A DNA stretch of 28,105 bases from an uncultured Oscillospiraceae bacterium (GTDB lineage Bacteria; Bacillota; Clostridia; Oscillospirales; Oscillospiraceae), in the NCBI GenBank assembly GCA_900763675.1, contig CAAFLE010000079.1, positions 1-28,105 of the forward strand, given 5' to 3'. Position numbers and translations under genes: made by a program. Under the pieces are notes generated by a model that worked only from the letters and a program-made list of their open reading frames with translations, made no database searches and had not been told where the DNA came from. Of this stretch, positions 15,672 through 23,119 are shown piece by piece (position 1 is the first letter of the stretch; each line of letters starts with the position of its first letter).

Positions 15672-16460
15672 TTATTGCGTTCTCCCGCCGGTGACGACGG
15701 CGACGGAAAACGTTTTCCCGCCGACCTGCACCGGGCAGACGGTCATACCCACGCCGTAGAGCTGCGTGAGCGTATCGCCGGTGAGCGCCGTTTCCGGCGC
15801 TCCGGCGGCAAGAACGCCGCCGGACTGGAGCGCCAGTACCTTCGTAGCGTATCGGAACGCCTGATTGGGATCGTGCGTCGAGAACAGAACCGTGAAGCCG
15901 TCCGACGCGAGGTCGGTCACACGCTCCATGACGAGAGCGCTGTTGCCGCAGTCCAGATTTGCCGTCGGCTCGTCCATGACGAGAACGCGGGCGTTCTGCA
16001 CCATAGCGCGGGCAAGCAGTGCAAGCTGCCGCTCGCCGCCGCTCACGCGCCCGGATTCCCGGTGCGCCAGGTTCGCAATGCCGAGGCTTTCCATAGCTTC
16101 GAGCGCCGCGGCTTTATGCTCCGCCTTCGGCGCGTCGAACACGCCGATGCGGTTCGTAAGCCCCATCATAACAACTTCAAGCAGCGTGTAGTTGAACGAC
16201 GGCACGCATGACTGCGGAATATAGGCGACCTCCTTCGCCGCGGCGCGGCGGTCCAGCGTGCGCATATCCCTGCCGTTTACACGCACCGTCCCCTCCGTCG
16301 GGTCAAGAAAGCCGAGAACGCAGCGAAAGAGCGTACTCTTGCCGACACCGTTCGGACCAAGTACGGCGGCGATGTCGCCGTCGGCTGCCGTAAAACTGAC
16401 GCCGTGCAGGACATCGGTGCTGCCATAAGAGAAGTTAAGACCGGAAATTTCAATGCTCAC
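15672..16460 (-). CDS. ABC transporter ATPase of the FepC/BtuD type
   Basis: A 262-residue nucleotide-binding subunit that powers a metal-chelate-type (type II) ABC importer. Walker A GPNGVGKST, Q-loop IPQS, signature VSGGERQ (Val for the usual Leu), Walker B VLVMDEPTANLD and the switch His in STHDP are all present. I chose GTG 16460 because GGGAGG lies just upstream and residues from there align with the family. The longer frame upstream lies wholly inside the permease gene. It overlaps the permease stop by 11 bp, so translation is probably coupled. Substrates in this family include iron siderophores, heme, cobalamin and, in a few cases, molybdate. None can be assigned here. Confidence 0.92.
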   Translation of the reverse strand: MSIEISGLNFSYGSTDVLHGVSFTAADGDIAAVLGPNGVGKSTLFRCVLGFLDPTEGTVRVNGRDMRTLDRRAAAKEVAYIPQSCVPSFNYTLLEVVMMGLTNRIGVFDAPKAEHKAAALEAMESLGIANLAHRESGRVSGGERQLALLARAMVQNARVLVMDEPTANLDCGNSALVMERVTDLASDGFTVLFSTHDPNQAFRYATKVLALQSGGVLAAGAPETALTGDTLTQLYGVGMTVCPVQVGGKTFSVAVVTGGRTQ

Positions 16461-17502
16461 GATCGGCACCTCCCCGCAGAATGAGCCAGACAAATACCGG
16501 AGCGCCGACGACCGACGTGAGAATGCCGAGCGGGATCTCCCCTGCCGAGGCAAGCCGGGCAATGTTGTCCACGACCATGAGAAACGCGCCGCCGAGCAGC
16601 ATGGACGCCGGGATCAGACGCTTATAGTCATGTCCAAAGAGCATCCGCGCAAAATGCGGAATGACAAGTCCCACCCAGCCGATCATGCCGCTGACGGAAA
16701 CACAGGCGGACGTGATAAGCGTGGCGCACACGACAATTACGAGCCGAAGCCGCGTCGTATGCACGCCGAGACTGCGTACCTCCTCCTCACCGAGCGTCAG
16801 AAGATTGATGCGCCAGCGCAGCAAGACCAACGGGATCATGCCGATGAGCGCCGGGATGAGCGCAAAGAGAAGATCGCGGTTTTTTGCCGAGGACAGGCTG
16901 CCCATCAGCCAGTACGTGATGGCGGGGAGCTGCTGCTCGGTGTCGGCAACGAGCTTGATAAACGACGTTCCCGCCGAGAAGAGCGAGCCGACGACAATAC
17001 CGGCAAGGACCATAGCGAGCGTACCGTTCATGCGGCTCGCCCGGCTGATGCACCACGCGAGCGCCACCGCGCCCACGCCGCAGACGAACGCGCTTACCGT
17101 CACACCGAAATAGTTGAAGGAGAGCAGAATGCCGAGCGCCGCGCCAAAGCCCGCGCCGTTTGACGCGCCGAGAATGTCCGGCGAGACCATCGGGTTGCGG
17201 AACATTCCCTGATACGCCGTTCCGGCGACGGAAAGCCCAGCGCCGACAAGTGCCGAGAGCGCCACACGCGGCAGACGGATATTCAGCACGACCGCCCTTT
17301 CCTGCCCGGAGTACAGCCCCGCCGGGGCAGACACGCCGAAGAGACGGCAGACATTTTCCCGGAGAGCGTCCCAGAGAATGCGAAAGAGCGTCCCCGGTGC
17401 GACGGCGAACCGCCCCAGCAGGAACGAACCGAAAAACAGCAGCAGAAATACCGCCGCAAGGACCCGGAACCGCCGGGCATAGAGTTTGCTTTTATCTGCC
17501 GT
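16450..17502 (-). CDS. FecCD-type ABC permease with apparent ACG start
   Basis: A polytopic membrane permease of the FecCD/BtuC family, about 350 residues if started at ACG 17502. Family landmarks are RLPRVALSALVGAGLSVAGTAYQ split by a helix boundary, NPMVSPDILGASNGAGFGA, GMIGWVGLVIPHFAR (the ATPase-coupling loop) and EIPLGILTSVVGAPVF. The first membrane helix (AVFLLLFFGSFLLG) lies upstream of the first standard in-frame start (GTG 17334). From the in-frame stop at 17526 to that point there is no ATG, GTG or TTG. A strong ribosome binding site (GGTGGGGAGG, 17511-17520) is placed 8 bp before ACG 17502, and a TTGACA promoter supports that 5' end. Either ACG is used, a former ATG has mutated, or this is a base-call error. 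No binding protein gene is adjacent. Confidence 0.8.
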   Translation of the reverse strand, partial: TADKSKLYARRFRVLAAVFLLLFFGSFLLGRFAVAPGTLFRILWDALRENVCRLFGVSAPAGLYSGQERAVVLNIRLPRVALSALVGAGLSVAGTAYQGMFRNPMVSPDILGASNGAGFGAALGILLSFNYFGVTVSAFVCGVGAVALAWCISRASRMNGTLAMVLAGIVVGSLFSAGTSFIKLVADTEQQLPAITYWLMGSLSSAKNRDLLFALIPALIGMIPLVLLRWRINLLTLGEEEVRSLGVHTTRLRLVIVVCATLITSACVSVSGMIGWVGLVIPHFARMLFGHDYKRLIPASMLLGGAFLMVVDNIARLASAGEIPLGILTSVVGAPVFVWLILRGGADREH

Positions 17503-17540
17503 GACGACAGCCTCCCCACCTCATTTATTCTATGTCGGAA

Positions 17541-17570
17541 ATAATATCATGCGCCGGCATACCCTGTCAA
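17541..17570 (-). promoter_or_regulatory. Promoter of the permease-ATPase operon
   Basis: TTGACA (17565-17570) and TATTAT (17541-17546) are 18 bp apart on the minus strand, predicting a start near 17534 and a leader of about 32 nt to the ACG codon at 17502. Confidence 0.65.
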
Positions 17571-17589
17571 TCGTTTGGAAAGCGCAAAT

Positions 17590-17620
17590 CGCCCCGGCGT
17601 CAAAAAAAGACGCCGGGGCG
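17590..17620 (-). terminator. Hairpin after the ModE-like gene
   Basis: A perfect 12-bp GC-rich stem (17590-17601 with 17609-17620) has a 7-base loop made only of T on the minus strand. It lies 16 bp past the ModE-like stop codon. The U tract after the stem is weak, so termination strength is uncertain. Confidence 0.6.
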
Positions 17621-17636
17621 GATCGTATAATCTGAT

Positions 17637-17963
17637 TCAGGGGAAGTGCTTGCGGAAAACCTCCTGCGCGGCGGCATCGGCGGCGGCAAGCGCCTCGTGG
17701 TAAACGTCGATGAGCTGCTGTGCCTCGGCGGTAAGCGTAGAGCCGTGTGCGCCGTTGCGGTCGATAAGCCGCACGCCAAATTCCTTTTCGATGGAATTGA
17801 TGATCTTCCACGCTTTGGAATACGCCATGCCCATCGCGGCGGTAGCGCGGTTGATGGAGCCGAACTCCTCCACGCCTTCAAGAAGCTGAATGACGCCGCG
17901 GCCAAAGCCGTGCGCCCCCGGTTCGGTGCTGTTCTGGAATTTAACGATCGTTCTGCACTGCAT
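17637..17963 (-). CDS. ModE-like winged helix DNA-binding protein
   Basis: A 108-residue protein equivalent to the N-terminal DNA-binding domain of ModE: residues about 20-85 hold FGRGVIQLLEGVEEFGSINRA, the recognition region MGMAYSKAWKIINSIEKEFG, and a wing with GSTLTAEAQQLIDVY. The C-terminal molybdate-binding (TOBE/Mop) domains of classical ModE are absent, as in many short clostridial homologues. The start at 17963 has GGGAGGG 6 bp upstream. The gene is 23 bp downstream of the transketolase C subunit and probably shares its transcript. It lies just upstream of a FecCD-type importer. Type II molybdate importers of this family are known (for example the Haemophilus MolBC system), so control of that importer is a possible but unproven role. 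Confidence 0.8.
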   Translation of the reverse strand: MQCRTIVKFQNSTEPGAHGFGRGVIQLLEGVEEFGSINRATAAMGMAYSKAWKIINSIEKEFGVRLIDRNGAHGSTLTAEAQQLIDVYHEALAAADAAAQEVFRKHFP

Positions 17964-17986
17964 GGCGTTCCCTCCCGAATGAAATT

Positions 17987-18928
17987 TCAGCGGACGCTCT
18001 CGCGGACGACGTCGGCGATGTGCGAGGCGCACAGCCCCATCTCCTCGAGCAGCGCCGTCGCCGGACCGGAGTGACCGAACTCGTCGTTGACGCCGACGCG
18101 GCGCACCGGCACGGGGTACTTTTCGCTCACGAGCGAGCAGACCGCCTCGCCAAGACCGCCGATGACGCTGTGCTCTTCGCACGTGACGATCTTCCCGCAC
18201 TCCCGCGCCGCGGCAAGGACGGTCTCCTCGTCGAGCGGCTTGATAGAGCAGACGTTGATAACGCGCACGGAAATGCCTTCGGCGGCAAGCGTGTCCGCCG
18301 CCGTGAGCGCCTCGGCGACCATAAGTCCGGTCGCGACGACGGCAATGTCCGTACCGCCGCGCAGCACCTCCGCCTTTCCAATTTTAAAGGTATAACCCGC
18401 TTCCTCATGCACAACCGGCACGGCAGCGCGGCCGAAGCGGATGTATACGGGTCCCTTATGCTCGTAAGCCGCCTTGACCGCGGCGCGGGCTTCCACATCG
18501 TCCGACGGGGAGAGAACGACCATGCCGGGGATCGTGCGCATGAGCGCAAAATCCTCGCAGCACTGGTGCGAAGCGCCGTCCTCGCCGACGGAGATGCCGC
18601 CGTGCGTGGCGCAGATTTTCACGTTCAGATGCGGATAGCCGACGGTATTGCGCACCTGCTCATAGGCGCGGCCCGCGGCGAACATCGCAAACGACGAGCA
18701 GAACGGAACAAAGTCCATCGTGGAAAGACCGGCGCTCACGCCGATGAGGTCCGCCTCGGCAATGCCGCAGTTGATGTGACGGTCGGGATACGCCTTTTTG
18801 AAGATCGCGGTTTTGGTAGCGCCGGCAAGATCGGCGTCCAGAACGAGAATATCGTCATGCTCGGCGGCAAGCGCGGTAACGGCGTTGCCGTAGCTGTCGC
18901 GGGTAGCAATTTTCACAACGTCTGCCAT
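17987..18928 (-). CDS. Transketolase, C-terminal subunit
   Basis: A 313-residue subunit carrying the pyrimidine-binding (PP-binding partner) and C-terminal domains of transketolase, which moves two-carbon units between sugar phosphates with thiamine diphosphate in the non-oxidative pentose phosphate pathway. The segment HINCGIAEADLIGVSAGLS contains the Glu that activates the cofactor. THGGISVGEDGASHQ and the C-terminal EEHSVIGGLGEAV are also typical. Start at 18928, with its ATG overlapping the stop of the N-terminal subunit by one base (TAATG), which implies translational coupling. Split transketolase of this length is common in Clostridia and archaea. A 1-deoxyxylulose-5-phosphate synthase is excluded because the N-terminal half is separate and of transketolase type. 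Confidence 0.95.
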   Translation of the reverse strand: MADVVKIATRDSYGNAVTALAAEHDDILVLDADLAGATKTAIFKKAYPDRHINCGIAEADLIGVSAGLSTMDFVPFCSSFAMFAAGRAYEQVRNTVGYPHLNVKICATHGGISVGEDGASHQCCEDFALMRTIPGMVVLSPSDDVEARAAVKAAYEHKGPVYIRFGRAAVPVVHEEAGYTFKIGKAEVLRGGTDIAVVATGLMVAEALTAADTLAAEGISVRVINVCSIKPLDEETVLAAARECGKIVTCEEHSVIGGLGEAVCSLVSEKYPVPVRRVGVNDEFGHSGPATALLEEMGLCASHIADVVRESVR

Positions 18929-19773
18929 TACTCTGCCTCCTGTTCGCGCAGCGCCGCCGTCAGCTCTTCCATAGCGGCGTGATACTGTTCCTCGTTGGGC
19001 GCCTTGCCGTGCCAGCCGACCTGGTTTTCCATATACGAAACGCCCTTGCCCTTCACGGTCTTGAGAATGATGGCGGAGGGGCGTCCCTTTTCCTGTTCGG
19101 CACGCTGCACCGCGGCGTCGATCGCATCAAAATCGTGACCGTCCACGGTCTGGACAAACAGTCCGAACGCGGCAAACTTCTCGTCGATGGGGTACGGACT
19201 CATAACGTCGCTCACCGCGCCGTCGATCTGGAGGTTGTTGTTATCGACAAACACCAGCAGGTTGTCCAGCTTATAATGCGAAGCGAACATCATCGCTTCC
19301 CAGACCTGACCCTCTTCGATCTCGCCATCGCCGAGGAGAGCGTACACGCGCACGCCGTTTCCGAGCCGTTTCGCGCCGAGCGCCATGCCCGCCGCCGTCG
19401 AAACGCCCTGACCGAGAGAGCCGGTGGACATATCCACGCCGGGCGTAAGATTCATATTGGGGTGACCCTGCAGACGGCTGCCGATGTGGCGCAGCGTTTT
19501 CAGTTCGTCCACGGGGAAAAAGCCGCGGTTCGCCAGCGCGGAGTAGAGCGCCGGCGCCGCGTGACCCTTGGAAAGAACGAACCGGTCGCGTTTTTCCATG
19601 TGCGGTTCTGCCGGGTCAACGTTCATGTGCCGGAAATAGAGATATGTCAGCACATCGGCGGCGGAAAGACTTCCGCCCGGATGCCCGGATTTTGCCGCGT
19701 AAACGCTCTCGATAATGCCGAGACGCACCTTGCAGGCGGCAACTTTCAGCTGTTTCTTTTCATCCTGCGTCAA
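18928..19773 (-). CDS. Transketolase, N-terminal subunit
   Basis: About 281 residues, the thiamine-diphosphate diphosphate-binding half of transketolase. The landmarks are SGHPGGSLSAADVLTYLYF, LSKGHAAPALYSAL, a GSLGQGVSTAAGMALGAK stretch and the Mg-binding GDGEIEEGQ...VDNNN motif (broken by about 20 residues). I prefer TTG 19773 because GGGGAGG (19784-19790) lies 10 bp upstream. ATG 19800 is in frame but has no ribosome binding site, and it sits in the loop of a hairpin, GGCGGG-ATGT-CCCGCC (19791-19806). ATT at 19776 has the best spacing (7 bp) and cannot be excluded. The promoter at 19830-19858 serves this gene, the C subunit and probably the ModE-like gene. Confidence 0.93.
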   Translation of the reverse strand: MTQDEKKQLKVAACKVRLGIIESVYAAKSGHPGGSLSAADVLTYLYFRHMNVDPAEPHMEKRDRFVLSKGHAAPALYSALANRGFFPVDELKTLRHIGSRLQGHPNMNLTPGVDMSTGSLGQGVSTAAGMALGAKRLGNGVRVYALLGDGEIEEGQVWEAMMFASHYKLDNLLVFVDNNNLQIDGAVSDVMSPYPIDEKFAAFGLFVQTVDGHDFDAIDAAVQRAEQEKGRPSAIILKTVKGKGVSYMENQVGWHGKAPNEEQYHAAMEELTAALREQEAE

Positions 19774-19829
19774 AATGGTTGTACCTCCCCGGCGGGACAT
19801 CCCGCCAAAGTATTTTCTATAACAGTTTG

Positions 19830-19858
19830 ATTATAGTTTCCTCCGGCGTTCGCGTCAA
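19830..19858 (-). promoter_or_regulatory. Promoter of the transketolase operon
   Basis: TTGACG (19853-19858) and a perfect TATAAT (19830-19835) are 17 bp apart on the minus strand, giving a start near 19823 and a leader with a 6-bp hairpin directly before the ribosome binding site. Confidence 0.8.
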
Positions 19859-19862
19859 GAGA

Positions 19863-19896
19863 AACGTCTCCGGAGAAATATCTCTCCGGAGACGTT
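19863..19896 (-). terminator. Terminator after the CarD-family gene
   Basis: A perfect 14-bp stem (19863-19876 with 19883-19896) with a 6-base loop is followed by TTCTCTTG on the minus strand, just before the transketolase promoter. Confidence 0.75.
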
Positions 19897-19906
19897 ATTT
19901 GTTTCG

Positions 19907-20428
19907 CTATTCGAGCGCGACAGCAAGCGAGCCGAGCCGCGCTTCAATAAACGCCGGGACATCGTCCCGCGGAATCTCCAGCGCGACGGCAAGCTCCCCG
20001 AAAAGAAGCTCCTCGGCGCGGCGGAGATATTTTTCGTCCGTGCTGCCGATGTGCTTCTGACGCTTTTCCGCTTCGAGCTTTTTGGCACGGATGGACTTTG
20101 CCAGCCGGATGAGATCCATGCAGTCAAACGACGTGATCTGCTTTTGATAATAGGTACGCAGAGCGCTCAGATTCTTCTCTGTACAGATCTCCGCCGGGAC
20201 GCCCGGCATGGCGTCGATGACCGCCTCCGCCTCGCTGCGGTTCATCACCGGGCGGATCGGCACCTTGCCGCTGTCCGCCGGCGTCTGGATGGTACCGGTC
20301 TGGTACATCGGGCGCAGAAGATAATACGGCTTGCCCGGCTGTGACGCGGAGAACTTCACCGATGTGATCTCCTCCACCACGCACACGCCTGTCCCGCCAT
20401 ACATGACCTTCTCACCGATGGAAAACAT
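19907..20428 (-). CDS. CarD-family transcriptional regulator
   Basis: A 173-residue protein of the CarD/CdnL/TRCF-RID family, which binds the RNA polymerase beta subunit and stabilises open promoter complexes. The N-terminal Tudor-like domain (about 1-60) has FSIGEKVMYGGTGVCVVEEI and a later PYYLLRPMY strand. The C-terminal part is all-helical, with a charged RLAKSIRAKKLEAEKRQK segment and a C-terminal helix bundle. Start at 20428 with GGGAGGT about 5 bp upstream. It is monocistronic, with its own promoter and terminator, and diverges from the lipoprotein-apbE-rnf operon. Gene-specific targets are unknown. Confidence 0.88.
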   Translation of the reverse strand: MFSIGEKVMYGGTGVCVVEEITSVKFSASQPGKPYYLLRPMYQTGTIQTPADSGKVPIRPVMNRSEAEAVIDAMPGVPAEICTEKNLSALRTYYQKQITSFDCMDLIRLAKSIRAKKLEAEKRQKHIGSTDEKYLRRAEELLFGELAVALEIPRDDVPAFIEARLGSLAVALE

Positions 20429-20479
20429 TCCGCACCTCCCAATGCTGCCGAACCTGAATGAACTTCTTTCGTTGGTTAA

Positions 20480-20509
20480 ATTATACCATAAAAATTCAAT
20501 GCGGCGCAA
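20480..20509 (-). promoter_or_regulatory. Promoter of the CarD-family gene
   Basis: TTGCGC (20504-20509) and a perfect TATAAT (20480-20485) are 18 bp apart on the minus strand. TGG before the -10 box resembles an extended -10. Confidence 0.65.
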
Positions 20510-20569
20510 GCAGAAAATTCATAATTCCGTTACAATTAAATGTAAGAAAGCTATTCGGAGGCATATGTG

Positions 20570-20596
20570 CAATTTCCCACGCAAAGGCGTGAATTG
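20570..20596. promoter_or_regulatory. Dyad upstream of the rnf-operon promoter
   Basis: CAATT-tcc-CACGC-aaag-GCGTG-AATTG is an imperfect palindrome with two 5-bp arms per side and a 3-bp offset. It lies 27 bp upstream of the -35 box of the rnf-operon promoter and 60 bp upstream of the CarD promoter. It is a candidate regulator site. The rest of the 20429-20756 gap is AT-rich and holds only the two divergent promoters and the operon's leader. Confidence 0.35.
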
Positions 20597-20622
20597 TTTC
20601 TTCGGTATTGTGCGATTTTTTA

Positions 20623-20651
20623 TTGACTATGACCTGTTCCTGTGCTATATT
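20623..20651 (+). promoter_or_regulatory. Promoter of the lipoprotein-apbE-rnf operon
   Basis: TTGACT (20623-20628) and TATATT (20646-20651) are 17 bp apart. Transcription would start near 20658, giving a leader of about 99 nt. No other clear promoter was seen before rnfA, so it probably drives all seven genes. Confidence 0.75.
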
Positions 20652-20756
20652 GTCAGTAAAAGCGGGTTTGCCTAACAGAGTGTAACAGTAATCAACATTT
20701 TTTGCAATTCCGTTTGAAATCAAGAGCAAAAATTTTAGGATAAGAGGTCGAAAACA

Positions 20757-21863
20757 ATGAAAAAAGCACTTTCCCTTCTCCTTCTGGCGTGCATGCTGTT
20801 CACGCTGACCGCGTGCGGCAGCACTGCGGCTCCTGCCGCCACCGAAGCTCCTGCGGAGGCTACCGAAGCCCCGGCGGAAGCGACCGAGACTCCCGCGGAT
20901 GCCACGGAGACTCCGACTGAGGTCACTGCCGCCGAGTACAAGCTGGGCATGGGCGTGAGCGTCAGTCTGGACTCCTCCGAGACCAACAAGGCGCAGGTCG
21001 ACGCGACCGTCGCCGCCGTCGTCACCGACGCCGAGGGCAAGATCGTTCTCTGCCGCATTGATTGCGCTCAGAACAAGATGGACGTCACCGGCGGCGCCGT
21101 TGACACCGAAGCCACCTACATCACCAAGCGCGATCTGAAGTTCGACTACAACATGGTCAAGTACTCCAACGCGACGCTCGAGTGGTTTGAGCAGGTCGAG
21201 AATCTGGAGAACTGGGTCGTCGGCAAGACCGCCGAAGACATCGCCAACATCGAAACCAAAGTCAACGAGGAAGGCTACAACGTCGCCGTTGGCGAAGAGC
21301 TGTTCGCTTCCTGCTCCATCAGCCTTGAGGCGTTCCAGGACGCCATCGTGAAGGCTTGCAACGACGAGAAGGGTTCCACCTTCACCACCGCCGATGCGTT
21401 CACGCTGGGCGTGTCCGCCATCTCCAATTCCAAGGAGTCCGTTGCCGCTGCCGATTCTGAGGACGGCAACGCGATGGTCAAGATGTACACCGAGTTCGGC
21501 GCCGCTGCTGTCGGCGCGGACGGCAAGATCCTTGCCGCTCTGACCGACGCCATCCAGCCGAAGATCACCGTCAGCGCCGAGGGCGAGATCCTCAACAAGG
21601 ACTTCACCGCCACCAAGCGCGAGCTGGGCGACGACTACAACATGGTCAAGTACGGCAACTCCATCGCCGAGTGGGACGCGCAGGCGAAGGCTTTCGCGGA
21701 CTTCACCGTCGGCATGACCGCCGATGAGGTCAACGCCATGGAGACCCGCGTCAACGATCACAGCTACAATGTCTCCGCCGACGATACGCTGTACGCCTCC
21801 TGCACCATCGACATCACCGGTATGCGTGCTACCATCGCTACTGCGGTCAACAACGCCCGGTAA
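20757..21863 (+). CDS. Two-repeat extracellular lipoprotein heading the rnf operon
   Basis: A 368-residue predicted lipoprotein. The signal peptide ends in LTAC with the lipidated Cys at residue 20. A low-complexity linker of TEAPAEA-type repeats follows (about 24-56), which would hold the domains away from the membrane. Two copies of one domain come next (about 60-203 and 215-366). Matching landmarks are DYNMVKYSN/DYNMVKYGN, VGKTAEDI/VGMTADEV, ETKVNEEGYNV/ETRVNDHSYNV and LFASCSI/LYASCTI. Each copy keeps one Cys in the last motif. I recognise no family with a known function. Position as first gene before apbE and rnf suggests an extracellular partner of the flavin-bearing complex, for example a ligand-binding or electron-accepting component. 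AAGAGG lies about 7 bp before the start. Confidence 0.85.
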   Translation: MKKALSLLLLACMLFTLTACGSTAAPAATEAPAEATEAPAEATETPADATETPTEVTAAEYKLGMGVSVSLDSSETNKAQVDATVAAVVTDAEGKIVLCRIDCAQNKMDVTGGAVDTEATYITKRDLKFDYNMVKYSNATLEWFEQVENLENWVVGKTAEDIANIETKVNEEGYNVAVGEELFASCSISLEAFQDAIVKACNDEKGSTFTTADAFTLGVSAISNSKESVAAADSEDGNAMVKMYTEFGAAAVGADGKILAALTDAIQPKITVSAEGEILNKDFTATKRELGDDYNMVKYGNSIAEWDAQAKAFADFTVGMTADEVNAMETRVNDHSYNVSADDTLYASCTIDITGMRATIATAVNNAR

Positions 21864-21878
21864 TTTTCAGCGAAGCAA

Positions 21879-22967
21879 ATGAACCGGAAAAAGAATATTC
21901 GCGCACTTGCCGCTCTGCTCTGCGGCGCTTTGGTCGCTCTTGTTCTTCTCTCCGGCTGCACAGCTTCCGCCGAACCGGTCAAAGCGCAGGGGAAAAGCTA
22001 TTTCTCCTATTTTGATACGGTAAGCTATATTTACAGTTATGCAGGCGATTCGGCAGAACGGTTTTCGGACTGTTCTGCCGAAATTGCTGATATACTCGGC
22101 GAATATCACCGTATGTTTGATATTTACCACGAGTATTCCGGCATAAACAATCTCTGCACGGTGAACAAGAATGCCGGCGGGGAGCCTGTGGCGGTGGATG
22201 CGCGGCTGATGGAGTTTCTGCTCTATGCCAAAGAGCTGTACGAGCTGACCGGCGGAGAGATGAACGTGATGATGGGCAGCGTTCTCCGCCTTTGGCACGA
22301 CGCCCGTGAAGCGGCGTCCGACGATCTGAAGAGCGCATATGTCCCCGCGGCGGAGGCGCTTGCCGAAGCCGCGGCGCACACGGACATCTCTCTTCTGGAG
22401 CTGGATGAGGAAAACGGCACGGTCCGCATTTCCGATCCGCTTGCGTCCATTGACGTCGGCGCTCTCGGCAAGGGGTACGCCACCGAGATGGCGGCGCAGA
22501 GAGCGGAAGCGCTCGGCTGCGAATCGTATGTTCTCAACGTCGGCGGCAACATCCGCATCATCGGCACGCGCCCGGACGGCTCCGGCTGGAAAACCGGCGT
22601 GCGCGACCCGCTGAACCCGGATGAGGCATACTGCGCCAAGCTCCTGCTCTCGGATACTTCGTGCGTGACCTCCGGCATTTATGAGCGGTATTTCATCGTG
22701 GACGGCGTGCGGTATCATCACATCATCGACAAGGATACGCTCTATCCGTCTGCGCTCTTCTCCTCCGTCACGGTCGTGACAAAAAACAGCGGTCTTGCCG
22801 ACGCGCTCTCCACGGCGCTTTTCTGTATGCCGCTGGAGGACGGCATGGCGCTGTGCGCATCGCTCGGCGATGTTGAGGCGCTGTGGATCTCTCCCGAGGG
22901 CGAGATGCACGCCACGCCCGGCATGGAAGCGCTCTTTGTCTCCGAAGAACCCTCCGGAGACGCCTGA
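21879..22967 (+). CDS. apbE: ApbE-type FAD:protein FMN transferase, lipoprotein form
   Basis: A 362-residue flavin transferase that attaches FMN from FAD to Thr or Ser of target proteins outside the membrane. The signal peptide ends in LLSGC (Cys about residue 27), so it is anchored to the outer face of the membrane. Family landmarks are SYFDTVSYIYSY, DVGALGKGYATE, VLNVGGNIRIIG and the Mg/FAD-binding SVTVVTKNSGLADALSTALFCM, split here by function into the Thr and Asp-Ala-x-Ser parts. The usual H-x-IDPxTG motif is HHIIDKDTLYPS, a variant form. It starts 16 bp after the lipoprotein stop with a weak AGCGAAG site. The clear substrates are RnfG and RnfD of the same operon. Confidence 0.93.
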   Translation: MNRKKNIRALAALLCGALVALVLLSGCTASAEPVKAQGKSYFSYFDTVSYIYSYAGDSAERFSDCSAEIADILGEYHRMFDIYHEYSGINNLCTVNKNAGGEPVAVDARLMEFLLYAKELYELTGGEMNVMMGSVLRLWHDAREAASDDLKSAYVPAAEALAEAAAHTDISLLELDEENGTVRISDPLASIDVGALGKGYATEMAAQRAEALGCESYVLNVGGNIRIIGTRPDGSGWKTGVRDPLNPDEAYCAKLLLSDTSCVTSGIYERYFIVDGVRYHHIIDKDTLYPSALFSSVTVVTKNSGLADALSTALFCMPLEDGMALCASLGDVEALWISPEGEMHATPGMEALFVSEEPSGDA

Positions 22968-23119
22968 AACCCGAAATCAGTTTTTGATTTATATTCCGCA
23001 AAAAAAGCGTCGATTAACAACGGCTTTGAGGAAGCATGAGGGCATTTCTGCCCCGCCAAACCGCGTCTGCCCTTGTCAATCAGCGCAAAGAAGAAATGAA
23101 AAGGAAAGGTTGGATTCCG

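Noticed and set aside
17283..17519. An alternative 78-codon frame with ATG near the start of the permease
   Set aside because: It is in a different frame from the permease and encodes Ser/Arg/Cys-rich sequence with no family features. The permease frame continues upstream in a proper membrane helix.
20565..20675. A 36-codon plus-strand frame upstream of the lipoprotein gene with GGAGG just before its ATG
   Set aside because: Only 3 bp separate GGAGG from ATG, no promoter was found, and the frame runs through the rnf-operon promoter. Possible but unsupported.
20826..20925. Short tandem repeats (TEAPAEA codons) as a mobile or CRISPR-like repeat
   Set aside because: They are in frame and encode a Pro/Ala/Glu/Thr linker after a lipoprotein signal, a common surface-protein feature.
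20496..21761. A long minus-strand frame opposite the two-repeat lipoprotein
   Set aside because: Gly/Val/Asp-rich shadow of the repeats. It crosses the CarD and rnf promoters, so it is not a plausible gene.
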